A stretch of DNA of 19,642 nucleotides, from NCBI GenBank assembly GCA_041581055.1, contig JBFGCT010000064.1:1-19642 (forward strand), given 5' to 3'. The translations under genes and the position numbers were made by a program. The notes below the pieces were generated by a model, which saw only the letters and a list, made by a program, of their open reading frames with translations, did not search any database and was not told where the DNA came from. This DNA comes from JBFGCT01 sp041581055 (GTDB lineage: Bacteria > Actinomycetota > Acidimicrobiia > Acidimicrobiales > Ilumatobacteraceae). Positions 1 through 8,400 of this stretch are shown here, in pieces (position 1 is the first letter of the stretch; every line of letters starts with the position of its first letter).

Positions 1-256
<256 letters not shown>

Positions 257-366
257 GTGTCTTCCCCTGTTGTGATCGATTGCGCCCACAGCGACCGCCG
301 GCCAGCGACAGGCGATCCGGCCGACACTCTGCCACGTGCAGTGACCCCCCGTCCACCAAACCCCAC

Positions 367-505
367 GGCGATCCGGCCGGTTCTGTTCGCGAGATGTTGC
401 GCTGGGCGCAACGATTCCGGAGAATTTCGGGAGGGGCGGCGATCCGATCCGTTCTGTTCGCGAAATGTTGCGCTCAGCGCAACGAATCCGGAGAATTTCG
501 GGAGG
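367..505. repeat. Two tandem copies of a 71-bp-period hairpin repeat
   Basis: Copies at 367-434 and 438-505 are about 88% identical over 68 bp, separated by 3 bp. Each begins GGCGATCCG and ends GAATTTCGGGAGG. Each carries a hairpin: GTTGCGCTGGGCGCAAC at 396-412 (7-bp arms, 3-nt loop) and GTTGCGCTCAGCGCAAC at 467-483 (8-bp perfect arms). The differences at the hairpin tip change the loop but keep the stem. The second copy starts 18 bp past the stop of the minus-strand gene ending at 523, so its hairpin could act as that operon's terminator. Nothing else is visible in the 257-522 gap apart from the promoter region of the gene starting at 256. A REP-like dispersed intergenic repeat is an inference. 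Confidence 0.85.
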
Positions 506-522
506 TGGCAGCTGCGGTGCGG

Positions 523-1029
523 TCAGAGCCAGTTGGCCTCGACCCACGCTCGGACGGGCGGGGCGAGGCGGTCGAGATGGTCGGCGGGCGACTCGCGGAT
601 CATCGTCGCGCTGACCGGCACACGGGCGCGCTCGGCGTCGACGACGACGGCTTCGGCGCCGAGCCGGCGGGCGAGCTCGTCGACGTAGTGGTCCGAGGAG
701 AACACGGCGTGCGGGCCGTCCGGCTCGGGCCAGCGGGCGCGGAACAGCTCGATCCACCGCGCCCACAACTCGTCGTCATCGAAGTTCGTCGCCAGCGCGT
801 GGCGCACCTCGCGGACGGCGACGTCCGGATGCAGCGCGGAGAGCCAGCCAGCTCTCATGTCGCCGGGCGCGCTGTCACGCGTGGAGGAGCTGTTGACGAA
901 GACGACGAGGCGATCGCATCGTCGCGCCGCCTGCTCGATGATGAACGAGTGGCCGAGGTGCGGGGGGTCGAAACGGCCGACGATCAGCCCGGTCGGGAAC
1001 ACCGGCGCGGTCGCCGCCCGACCGCTCAC
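523..1029 (-). CDS. Nicotinamide-nucleotide adenylyltransferase-like nucleotidyltransferase (NadR/NMNAT type)
   Basis: A 168-aa protein matching a single nucleotidylyltransferase domain. Seen: GRFDPPHLGH at residues 18-27 contains the HxGH motif (HLGH, 24-27) that binds the ATP phosphates. VSATMIRESP near 139-148 matches the ISxTxxR signature of NMN and phosphopantetheine adenylyltransferases. The SSDHYVDELARRLGAEAVVVD segment (about 111-131) is typical of NadR-like NMNATs. Known: such enzymes transfer AMP from ATP to NMN, giving NAD in the cytoplasm. The GTG start at 1029 overlaps the TGA stop of the upstream cyclase/AAA/TPR gene by 4 bp, so the two are almost certainly co-transcribed and translationally coupled. 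The kinase and HTH domains of full NadR are absent. Exact substrate is inferred; another small nucleotide or sugar-phosphate acceptor is possible. Confidence 0.8.
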   Translation of the reverse strand: MSGRAATAPVFPTGLIVGRFDPPHLGHSFIIEQAARRCDRLVVFVNSSSTRDSAPGDMRAGWLSALHPDVAVREVRHALATNFDDDELWARWIELFRARWPEPDGPHAVFSSDHYVDELARRLGAEAVVVDAERARVPVSATMIRESPADHLDRLAPPVRAWVEANWL

Positions 1030-4000
1030 GGCGCGAGGCGAGACGGCCGGCGCGCCGCACCGGCCAGCTCGTCGACCACCCGCCGCCAGCCCGCCCCGAG
1101 GTTGTCCAGGTCGTCGCCGTCGCCGTCACCGACGAGCGCCGCCGCCGCTCGTCCGGCGAGGGCCCGGGCCACCGCGTCGCCGGCGTCATCGGCCGTCTTC
1201 TTCGCCCGCAGCAGGCGCTCGACGGCTCGCTCGGGCTCGTCGTCGCGCAACGCCGCCGCCGCGCCGGCGATGTCGGCGATGACGCGGTCGAGATAGGTCG
1301 AACCCGGCTCGGCCCAGACGGCGTCCCCGTCGGCAACGGCGGTCGCCGAGTCGCCGATCATCGCCGACGCCAGCGCCCGCACGGCGTGCGCGTACGGAGG
1401 GTACGGGTCGACCTCGAGGAGGCGGGCCAGCGCGTCGTCGACGCGGCCGACCTGGCACAGCCCGAGCGCGAGCGTGACCCGCATCTCGCCCCCGTCGGCG
1501 CCCATCTTCGTCACGCGGTCGAGCGCCGACTCGGCGAGCACGACCGACCGCTCGCCGAGCCCGAGGTGCACCGCGGCGCCGGCGGCGGCCATCGTCGGAA
1601 AGGCCAGGTCGCCGAACGAATCGCTCATCGAGAGCGCCTCCTCCAAGCTCCGCTCGGCGTCGTGGGTCCGCCCGAGCGCGATCAACGCCCGGCTGCGGGG
1701 CGCCAGCGCCTGCACCATCCCGAACTTGTCGCCGAGCTCGCGGAAACCGGCCAGCGACCGCCGCGACAGCTCCTCGGCCTCGGTGAACCGACCGGTCCAC
1801 AGGCGGATCGACGCGACGAGCGAGTCCATCATCGCCATCGCCCAGCGCTCGCCGAGTTGGATCGCGTCGGCGCGCACCTTCATCGCCATCTCCTCGGCGC
1901 GGTCGAACTCGCGGGCGTAGAAGTACAGGTACGCCCGCAGCGCCTGCGCCCAACCGAGGCCGGAGCGATCGCCGAGCTCCTCGAAGTGGGCCGCCGCCAC
2001 CTCGAGGCGGGTCTCGGCGAGCGCGATGTCGCCCGAGAGGAACGCGACCCACGCCTGATGCTCGGTGACCCAGGCGGTCGACCGGCGGTCGCCGAGCCGA
2101 TCGGCGAGTTCCTCGGCTTCGGCCAAGATGCCCTCGGCGGCGCTCAGTGAACCGCCGAACACCTCGACGAACCCGCGGTCGGCGAGCGAGTTCGCGAGCT
2201 CGGAGTCGTCGCCGAGTTCCCGGAAGATCTCGACGCTCGCGGTGAGCTCACGACGGGCGGTCGGCAGGTCGCCGACGATCTGGGCGTGCACGCCGAGGAG
2301 GCGGCGGGCGACGCCCTCGTCGCCTCGGTCGCCGGCGTCGAGCGCCGACGCGAGCGCGGCCTGCGCGTCGGCCCCGGCCAGCTCGACCTGTCGCCGTTCG
2401 GTCGCCGCCCTCGCCCGCAGCAGCAACAGGTTGCGCTCGACGGACGGGTCGGACGGCCGGAGGTCGAGGGCCCGCGTCGCGTGCCGGATCGCCTGGCCGA
2501 ACGAGCCGACGTCGAGCGAGCGGCCGGCGGCGTCGCGCAGCATCCCGATCGCCCGCGCGTCGATGTCCCGGGGGACGCCGTCGACCGGCCCGATCTCCGC
2601 GACCAGTTCGGCGGCGGTCGCCGCGTGGTGGGCGACGCGATCGATCGGGATGCCGGCGATGCCGGACATCACCTCGGCGGTGCCCGCGTGGCGAAACGCT
2701 CGAACCTGCTTGGTCAGCGTCTGGTACGCGACCTCCCGGACGATGTCGCTGCGGAATCGCCACCAACCGCGATCGACCAACAGCAGGCCGTCCGCTTCGA
2801 GCCGCGTGACATCGTCCGGGGAGAAGGGCTGTTCCATCACGGCGGCGAACGTGCTCAACGCGTCGACGGGCCCATCGGCGCCGAGGACCGCGGCGTTGTC
2901 GATGATCGCCCGCACCGGCGGCGGCAACCGGTCGAGCTGGGCCGCGATCAGGGCGCGCAGCGACCTCGGGAGCTCGGTGCTCTCCGGGTTCGACGCCGCC
3001 AATCCTGCCAGCTCGGTGAGGAACAACACGTTCCCCCCGCTGCGCTCGTAGAGCTGCCCGGCGAGCACAGGGTCGGGCGCCGAGCCCATCACCGCCTCGA
3101 CGAGCTGCTCGGCCTCGTGGCGCGCGAGCGGGTCGAGCGGCATGCGCACGGTGACCGGGTGGTCGGTCGTCGGGGGCCAGTCGATCTCGACGTCGTCGCG
3201 TTGCGCGGTGACGATCAGCACCGGACAATCGACGAGCGAGCGGGCCAGCCGGTGCAGCAACTCGATCAACAGCGAGTCGGCCCACTGGAGATCGTCGATC
3301 CAGACCACGACCGGGCCGAAGTTGGCCCGGCGGCGGATGCCCTCGACCATCAGCCGGAACAGCGTCTCGCGGGACTGGGCCGGCGGGACGTGGTCGAGCT
3401 CGGACGGATGGCCGCTGAGGTGCAGCACCGCCTCGACGAACCAGCCGAGCACCGGGTCGTCGGGATTCAGGTTGTACAGCTCGACCCCCTTTTGCAGGGC
3501 GATCTCGCGCAACCGCTCGGGGGACACCCGCTCGTCGAGCTCCATCCGCTGGAAGAGGGCGGAGGTGATCGGCGACCAGACGTTGGTCTCCCCGTACGGC
3601 GCGCACGCCCCGGCGAACACCACGCCGTCCTCGCCCGGGAACTCCTCGAGCGCGTCGGCGACGAGACGTGTCTTTCCCGCGCCCGCCTCACCGGTGACCG
3701 CGACCACCGCGCTCCGCCCGGAGGCCACCATGCCCATGATCGACGTGAGCAGCTCGCGCTGCTCGACGCGGCCGACGAACGGCGTGTCGCTGCGGGCGCC
3801 GAGCTTGGGCACGTTCGGCCCGCGGCCGGTCACCCGCCAGACGGTCTCGGTCTGCTCCCGCCCCCGCACGTCGAGCTCGTCGACGCGCTCGCGGAGGATC
3901 TGCGGCGAGGCGAGCGCGGCGGTCGAGTCACCGACGTAGACGCCGCCGGGCGGGGCCAGCGCCTGCAGCCGCGCGGCGACGTTGACCACGTCGCCCATCG

Positions 4001-4454
4001 CCGTGTAGTCGTCGGTCCTCCCGACCCTGCCGACCAGCACCTCACCGGTGTTGACCCCGATGCGCACCCGGATCGGGCGGTCGAAGTCCTGCTCCTCGAC
4101 GAACGCCGCCAGCGACTCGTGCATCTTGAGCGCGGCCCTGATCGCCCGATCCGGATCGTCCTCGTGGGCCACCGGGGCGCCGAACAGGGCGATGATCGCG
4201 TCGCCGAGCACCTTGTCGACGCGGCCGCCGTGCTCGACGATGTCGGCGATCAACCGCTCGAAGGCGGCGTCGACCAGGCGCTTGGCGCGCTCGGGGTCGA
4301 GGTGCTCGACCAGGCCGGTGTAGCCGACGATGTCGGCGAACAGCACCGTCACCAACCGGCGCTCCTCCCCCGCGCCGACGACGACCTCGTGCCCGCAGAA
4401 GGGGCAGAACTTGGCGCCCTCGGGAAGCGGCCGCGAGCAGAAGACACACGCCAT
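1026..4454 (-). CDS. Zinc-ribbon / class III adenylate cyclase / AAA ATPase / TPR regulator
   Basis: A cytoplasmic multidomain signalling protein of 1142 aa. Residues 3-21 are a zinc ribbon (CxxC twice: CVFC, CPFC). A class III cyclase domain spans about 33-200, with FADIVGYT (metal Asp41), K81 with VLGD (metal Asp85), RIGVNTGEV, and GDVVNVAARL (Asp155, Asn158, Arg162). The usual catalytic positions are therefore present, and Lys81/Asp155 favour ATP, hence cAMP. An AAA/NACHT-like ATPase follows (Walker A GEAGAGKT 255-262, Walker B VVVWIDD 382-388), then a long TPR-type helical C-terminus (about 700-1140). ATG at 4454 was chosen because the zinc ribbon begins there; the open frame extends to 4817 but overlaps the divergent ABC gene. 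The ribosome binding site is weak. Known: this architecture recurs in Actinobacteria as putative ATP-dependent sensor cyclases. The input signal is unknown. Confidence 0.88.
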   Translation of the reverse strand: MACVFCSRPLPEGAKFCPFCGHEVVVGAGEERRLVTVLFADIVGYTGLVEHLDPERAKRLVDAAFERLIADIVEHGGRVDKVLGDAIIALFGAPVAHEDDPDRAIRAALKMHESLAAFVEEQDFDRPIRVRIGVNTGEVLVGRVGRTDDYTAMGDVVNVAARLQALAPPGGVYVGDSTAALASPQILRERVDELDVRGREQTETVWRVTGRGPNVPKLGARSDTPFVGRVEQRELLTSIMGMVASGRSAVVAVTGEAGAGKTRLVADALEEFPGEDGVVFAGACAPYGETNVWSPITSALFQRMELDERVSPERLREIALQKGVELYNLNPDDPVLGWFVEAVLHLSGHPSELDHVPPAQSRETLFRLMVEGIRRRANFGPVVVWIDDLQWADSLLIELLHRLARSLVDCPVLIVTAQRDDVEIDWPPTTDHPVTVRMPLDPLARHEAEQLVEAVMGSAPDPVLAGQLYERSGGNVLFLTELAGLAASNPESTELPRSLRALIAAQLDRLPPPVRAIIDNAAVLGADGPVDALSTFAAVMEQPFSPDDVTRLEADGLLLVDRGWWRFRSDIVREVAYQTLTKQVRAFRHAGTAEVMSGIAGIPIDRVAHHAATAAELVAEIGPVDGVPRDIDARAIGMLRDAAGRSLDVGSFGQAIRHATRALDLRPSDPSVERNLLLLRARAATERRQVELAGADAQAALASALDAGDRGDEGVARRLLGVHAQIVGDLPTARRELTASVEIFRELGDDSELANSLADRGFVEVFGGSLSAAEGILAEAEELADRLGDRRSTAWVTEHQAWVAFLSGDIALAETRLEVAAAHFEELGDRSGLGWAQALRAYLYFYAREFDRAEEMAMKVRADAIQLGERWAMAMMDSLVASIRLWTGRFTEAEELSRRSLAGFRELGDKFGMVQALAPRSRALIALGRTHDAERSLEEALSMSDSFGDLAFPTMAAAGAAVHLGLGERSVVLAESALDRVTKMGADGGEMRVTLALGLCQVGRVDDALARLLEVDPYPPYAHAVRALASAMIGDSATAVADGDAVWAEPGSTYLDRVIADIAGAAAALRDDEPERAVERLLRAKKTADDAGDAVARALAGRAAAALVGDGDGDDLDNLGAGWRRVVDELAGAARRPSRLAP

Positions 4455-4584
4455 CAACCGCTGATCGTACGGCAGATCCGCCCGGCGGCGAACGAGTGCG
4501 GCCGCCCGGGCCGGTGGCGTCGACGGCGACGCGGTGGCCACATCCGATCCGTTGGTCGGGGGGATATCGGGAGATACTGAGGAC
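4455..4584. promoter_or_regulatory. Divergent intergenic region between cyclase regulator and ABC exporter
   Basis: These 130 bp must carry promoters in both directions. On the plus strand, TGAGGA (4578-4583) lies just before the ATG at 4585 and serves as ribosome binding site; this decides the start over an in-frame ATG at 4534. The stretch around 4552-4580 (TTGGTC, then GATATC and GATACT) is the only AT-leaning part and may hold a promoter, but no well-spaced -35/-10 pair is convincing. No clear operator was found. Confidence 0.4.
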
Positions 4585-5349
4585 ATGAGCAGCCCGTTGT
4601 CCCCTCCCGTCTCCGACGCGGCCGTCCGCGCCGCCGCCGGCGCGATCGACGCGACCAAGCTGTACGGGATCGGCGACGCCCAGGTGCACGCGCTCGACGG
4701 CGTCACCGTGTCGTTCGAGACCGGCCGGTTCACCGCGATCATGGGCCCCTCCGGGTCGGGCAAGTCGACGCTGCTGCACTGCCTCGCCGGGCTCGACACG
4801 CTCACGTCGGGCGCCACCTACATCGGCGACACGTATCTCGCCTCGCTCGACGACAAGGAGCTCACCGAGCTGCGGCGCACCCAGGTCGGCTTCGTGTTCC
4901 AGGCGTTCAACCTGATCCCGACGCTGACCGCCGAGGAGAACATCCGGCTGCCGATGATGCTCGGCGGCGAGGCCGGCGACGCGGCGTGGATCGAGATGGT
5001 CGTGACCGCGGTCGGGCTCGGCGACCGGCTGAAGCACCGTCCGAGCGAGCTGTCCGGCGGTCAGCAGCAACGCGTCGCCGTCGCCCGCGCGCTGGCGTCG
5101 CAGCCGAAGATCATCTTCGCCGACGAGCCGACCGGCAACCTCGACTCGACGACCGGCGCCGAGATCCTCGACTTCATGCGGCGAGCCGTGTCCGAGTTCG
5201 GCCAGACGATCGTGATGGTCACCCACGACCCGAACGCGGCCTCGTACTCCGATCGCGCGATCTTCCTCGGCGACGGCAAGATCGTCGGCGAGCTCGACGA
5301 ACCGACCGCCGACTCGGTCCTCGACCGCATCCGCGAGTTCGGGCACTGA
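4585..5349 (+). CDS. ABC transporter ATP-binding protein, MacB/LolD type
   Basis: A 254-aa ATPase with every canonical ABC motif: Walker A GPSGSGKST (54-62), Q-loop Gln106 (VFQAFNLIP), signature LSGGQQQR (156-163), Walker B IIFADE (176-181) and switch His214 (VTHD). VFQAFNLIPTLTAEENI and EPTGNLDS are typical of the MacB/LolD/FtsE-like class, which energises FtsX-fold permeases that move lipids, lipoproteins, peptides or antibiotics out of the inner membrane rather than importing nutrients. The ATG at 4585 has a TGAGGA ribosome binding site. The stop is one base ahead of the permease start, so the two are coupled as one exporter. About 20 N-terminal residues precede the usual domain. Substrate cannot be told from sequence. 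Confidence 0.93.
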   Translation: MSSPLSPPVSDAAVRAAAGAIDATKLYGIGDAQVHALDGVTVSFETGRFTAIMGPSGSGKSTLLHCLAGLDTLTSGATYIGDTYLASLDDKELTELRRTQVGFVFQAFNLIPTLTAEENIRLPMMLGGEAGDAAWIEMVVTAVGLGDRLKHRPSELSGGQQQRVAVARALASQPKIIFADEPTGNLDSTTGAEILDFMRRAVSEFGQTIVMVTHDPNAASYSDRAIFLGDGKIVGELDEPTADSVLDRIREFGH

Positions 5350-5350
5350 G

Positions 5351-7903
5351 ATGGCCTTCCGATCGACCGCGCTGATCGCCCGCAAGAGCATCCGGGCCCG
5401 GCTCGGGCGGACGATCGCGATCACCGTCGCGATCATGGCCGGCGTCAGCTTCGTCGTCGGCTCGTTCGTGCTCGCCGACAGCCTGCGCGCCGTTTTCGAC
5501 GATCTCTTCACCGAGCTCTCCGCCGAGGTCGACCTCGAGGTGCGCAGCGCCCAGGAGTTCGACGACAACGACGGCAACGCGCGGGAGCCGATCGACGCCG
5601 CGATCGCCGACGACATCGTCGGGATCGCGGGCATCGAGGTCGTCGAGCCGGCGCTGACCCGCTACGCCCAGCTGATCGACGACCAGGGCGAGGCGGTCGC
5701 CCCGGCCGGCGGCCCGACCCTGGGCGTGTCGTGGGAGGGCGACGCGGGCATCCAGGGTGTGACGATCAAGAGCGGCGTCGCGCCGAGCGGGCCGGACGAG
5801 GTGGCCCTCGACAAGGCGACCGCCGACCGCGAGGACATCGAGGTCGGCGACACGGTGACCTACCTCACCGACACCGGTCAACACGAGGGCACGGTCACCG
5901 CGCTGATCGGCCTCGGCGACAGCGACAGCTTCGGCGGCGCGGCGCTCGTCGCCCTCGACCTGGAGACCGCGCTCGACCGGTTCGGCGCGGACGGCAAGGT
6001 CGACGCGATCGACATCAAGTTGGCCGACGGCGCCGACGAGGCGGCGGTGCGCGCGGAGATCGAGCAGATCCTCCCGGCGCGCACCGAGATCATCACCGGC
6101 GAGGAGCTGGCCCAGGAGAACGCCGACGGCGTCAACCAGTTCATCGACATCTTCGGCACCGGACTGCTGATCTTCGCCCTCGTCACCGCATTCGTCAGCA
6201 CGTTCATCATCAACAACGTCTTCCAGATCTCGATCGGCCAGCGACTGCGCGAGCTCGCGCTGCTGCGGGCGGTCGGCGCCTCGCGCTGGCAGGTCGGCTG
6301 GATGATCACGGCCGAGGCGTTCATCCAGGCGATCGTCGCCACCGCCCTCGGGATCGGCGGTGGGATCCTCGTCGCCCGGCTGATCGTCTTCGGCTTCAAC
6401 TCCGCGGGAGCGGGCTTCCCGAACCCCGACACGATCCTCGCCGGCCGGACGATCGTGGCCGCCGTCGCCGTCGGCGTCGGCGTGACGCTGGCGTCGGTCA
6501 TCGTGCCGGCATACCGCGCCTCGAAGATCCCGCCGGTCGCGGCGATGCGCCCCGAGCTCGGGTTCTCCGCGCTGCAGGCGAAGCGGTTGGTCGTCGCCAG
6601 CACGGTCGCCGTGCTCGGCATCGTGTCGTTCATCCGTGGGCTCTTCGCCGACTTCAGCAACTCGATCTGGATCGCTCTGTACGCCGGCGGCGGCGCGTTG
6701 GCGCTGTTCATCGGCATCGCCAGCCTGTCGTCGACCATCGCCCGCCCGGTGACGCAGGCACTCGGTTGGCCGATCGAGAAGCTGTTCAAGGTGCCGGGCG
6801 CGCTCGCCAGGCAGAACGTCGGCCGGGCGCCGCGCCGCACCTCATCGAGCGCGTCCGCGTTGATGATCGGGGTGTCGCTCGTCAGCGCGGCGGCCGTCTT
6901 CGCCTCGTCGATCCGGGCCACGTTCGTCGACACGCTGGAGAGCGCGGTCACCGCCGACTACATCGTCACCGACGCCGGCTTCCAAGGTCTGTCACCGCTG
7001 GTCGCCGACGCGCTGGCCGACGTTCCCGAACTCGAGGCCGTCACGCCGGTGCGCGGCATCGCCGGGCTGGTCGACGGCGACCAGAAGGCCTTCGGGGCGA
7101 TCGATCCGGTCGCCTTCGAGAAGCTCGTCAACCCCGACCTGAAGGACGGCACGATCAGCGGGCTCGGCAAGGACGAGGTCCTCGTCCACACCGACCCGGC
7201 GGGCGACCTCGGCCTCGAGGTCGGCAAACCCATCGACGTCGTCTACCAGAACGGCGTGCGCGGCGAGCTGAACGTCGCGGGCATCTACGGCGACGGCACG
7301 TTCGGCAACTGGCTGATCAGCCTCGACACGCTCGAAGACGTGAGCGAGGCGCCGGCCCGCGACTTCTTCATCGTCGCCAAGCTCGCCGACGGGGTGACCC
7401 CCGAGCAGGGCGATGCCGCCGTGGCGGCGGCGACTGCGGAGTTCCCGCAGGCGAACGTGCAGACCAACGCCGAGTTCCGGGCCTCGCAGGAGGCGCAGAT
7501 CGACCAGCTCCTCATCATCATCTCGATGCTCCTCGCCTTCGCCATCCTGATCGCGATCCTCGGCATCTCGATCACGATGGCGCTCGGCGTCTTCGAGCGG
7601 ACCCACGAGATCGGCCTGCTGCGGGCGGTCGGGATGAACAAGCGCCAGACCCGCCGATCGGTCCGCTGGGAGGCGGTGATCGTGTCGACGTTCGGCGCGC
7701 TGGTCGGCATCGTGCTCGGGACGTTCCTCGGCATCGTGCTGTCGCTCGCCGTCCCGCCCGAGATCATCGACCGGCTGGCGTTCAACCCGACGATCATCGT
7801 GTTGATTCTCGTCGGCGCCGTGCTGGCCGGCCTCTTCGCCTCGCTGTACCCGTCGTACAAGGCGTCGAACATGAACATCCTCGACGCCATCTCCACCGAG
7901 TAG
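5351..7903 (+). CDS. ABC transporter permease, double-FtsX MacB-like
   Basis: An 850-aa membrane protein partnering the preceding ATPase; ATG follows that gene's stop by one base. Order seen: TM1 around 15-40, a first extracytoplasmic domain (about 41-260, acidic, MacB-periplasmic-core-like), TM groups near 267-293, 327-348 and 366-388 (first FtsX domain), two more around 413-433 and 439-459, TM near 497-521, a second extracytoplasmic domain (about 522-715), and the second FtsX domain with TMs near 718-745, 778-801 and 815-836. RELALLRAVGAS and HEIGLLRAVGMNKRQ are the conserved FtsX coupling segments, present in both halves. Known: this duplicated layout is frequent in Gram-positive Actinobacteria exporters of unknown substrate. 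It ends just ahead of a strong hairpin. Confidence 0.92.
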   Translation: MAFRSTALIARKSIRARLGRTIAITVAIMAGVSFVVGSFVLADSLRAVFDDLFTELSAEVDLEVRSAQEFDDNDGNAREPIDAAIADDIVGIAGIEVVEPALTRYAQLIDDQGEAVAPAGGPTLGVSWEGDAGIQGVTIKSGVAPSGPDEVALDKATADREDIEVGDTVTYLTDTGQHEGTVTALIGLGDSDSFGGAALVALDLETALDRFGADGKVDAIDIKLADGADEAAVRAEIEQILPARTEIITGEELAQENADGVNQFIDIFGTGLLIFALVTAFVSTFIINNVFQISIGQRLRELALLRAVGASRWQVGWMITAEAFIQAIVATALGIGGGILVARLIVFGFNSAGAGFPNPDTILAGRTIVAAVAVGVGVTLASVIVPAYRASKIPPVAAMRPELGFSALQAKRLVVASTVAVLGIVSFIRGLFADFSNSIWIALYAGGGALALFIGIASLSSTIARPVTQALGWPIEKLFKVPGALARQNVGRAPRRTSSSASALMIGVSLVSAAAVFASSIRATFVDTLESAVTADYIVTDAGFQGLSPLVADALADVPELEAVTPVRGIAGLVDGDQKAFGAIDPVAFEKLVNPDLKDGTISGLGKDEVLVHTDPAGDLGLEVGKPIDVVYQNGVRGELNVAGIYGDGTFGNWLISLDTLEDVSEAPARDFFIVAKLADGVTPEQGDAAVAAATAEFPQANVQTNAEFRASQEAQIDQLLIIISMLLAFAILIAILGISITMALGVFERTHEIGLLRAVGMNKRQTRRSVRWEAVIVSTFGALVGIVLGTFLGIVLSLAVPPEIIDRLAFNPTIIVLILVGAVLAGLFASLYPSYKASNMNILDAISTE

Positions 7904-7909
7904 GCCCTT

Positions 7910-7952
7910 CCGGTGAGAGGTGAGACCACCCCCTGGTCTCACCTCTCACCGG
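7910..7952 (+). terminator. 19-bp perfect hairpin after the ABC exporter
   Basis: CCGGTGAGAGGTGAGACCA (7910-7928), loop CCCCC (7929-7933), then the exact complement TGGTCTCACCTCTCACCGG (7934-7952). There is no T-run, as is common for GC-rich Actinobacteria. The left arm is itself two copies of GGTGAGA. The end of the right arm (GG at 7951-7952) is part of the GGAG that is the best ribosome binding site for the next gene, so folding may also limit translation of that gene. Confidence 0.75.
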
Positions 7953-7965
7953 AGCGGGTAGAACG

Positions 7966-8373
7966 GTGAAGATGGCGCTCGATCCCGACGAATTGTCCGA
8001 CGAGGTGCTCGCGTTCCTCGGCGAGTACCACCTGGCGACGTTGACAACGCTGCGCCCCGACGGCGCGCCGCACGTCGTCGCCGTCGGGTTCAGCTACGAC
8101 CCGGCGGCGCGGGTGGCGCGGGTGATCACGTGGGCGACGTCCCAGAAGGCGAAGAACGCGGCCCGGATGGAGGCGGCCGGCCAGCGGGCCGCGGTCTGCC
8201 AGGTCGACGGCGGCCGATGGCTGAGCCTCGAAGGCGCGGTCCGCCTCGTCACCGACCCGGCCGGCGTCAAGCCCGGCGTCGAGGGCTACGCCGCCCGCTA
8301 CCGCCCGCCGAAGGACCGGGACGACCGGGTGGTGATCGAGATCGACGTCGACCGCGTCCTCGGCCGCGCGTGA
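7966..8373 (+). CDS. PPOX-class F420-dependent split-barrel protein
   Basis: A 135-aa protein, the usual size of the pyridoxamine-5'-phosphate-oxidase-like split-barrel family that binds FMN or deazaflavin F420. Seen: LAFLGEYHLATLTTLRPDGAPHVVAVGF (15-42) matches the opening of F420-type members (Rv1155-like), and SQKAKNAARM (59-68) the cofactor-phosphate-binding stretch; the C-terminus ends in VVIEIDVDRVLG. Known: these small homodimeric oxidoreductases reduce varied substrates using F420H2, a cofactor common in Actinobacteria. The start may be GTG 7966 (GGAG 11 nt upstream) or ATG 7972, two codons in. The gene follows the exporter on the same strand but is separated by a strong hairpin, so it is probably a separate unit. 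The physiological substrate is unknown. Confidence 0.85.
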   Translation: MKMALDPDELSDEVLAFLGEYHLATLTTLRPDGAPHVVAVGFSYDPAARVARVITWATSQKAKNAARMEAAGQRAAVCQVDGGRWLSLEGAVRLVTDPAGVKPGVEGYAARYRPPKDRDDRVVIEIDVDRVLGRA

Positions 8374-8397
8374 CCGTCGGCGCCGACAGCGACGGTC
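8372..8397. terminator. Hairpin between convergent genes
   Basis: Arms GACCGTCG (8372-8379) and CGACGGTC (8390-8397) are exact complements around a 10-nt loop; an alternative 12-bp palindrome, GTCGGCGCCGAC, lies within. It occupies the 27-bp gap between the convergent genes ending at 8373 and 8401, where a bidirectional terminator is expected. No T-run. Confidence 0.5.
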
Positions 8398-8400
8398 GCG

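Noticed and set aside
2286..4580. 764-aa plus-strand open frame opposite the cyclase/AAA/TPR gene
   Set aside because: It is the complement of a gene with clear domains and is Arg/Asp/Gly-rich without motifs; long antisense frames are expected at this GC content.
4455..4817. N-terminal extension of the cyclase gene to 4817
   Set aside because: It overlaps the divergent ABC gene and has no domain; the zinc ribbon starts at the ATG at 4454.
5731..7923. 730-aa open frame in another phase of the permease gene
   Set aside because: It is extremely Arg-rich and low in hydrophobic residues, a frame-shifted shadow of the FtsX-type permease.
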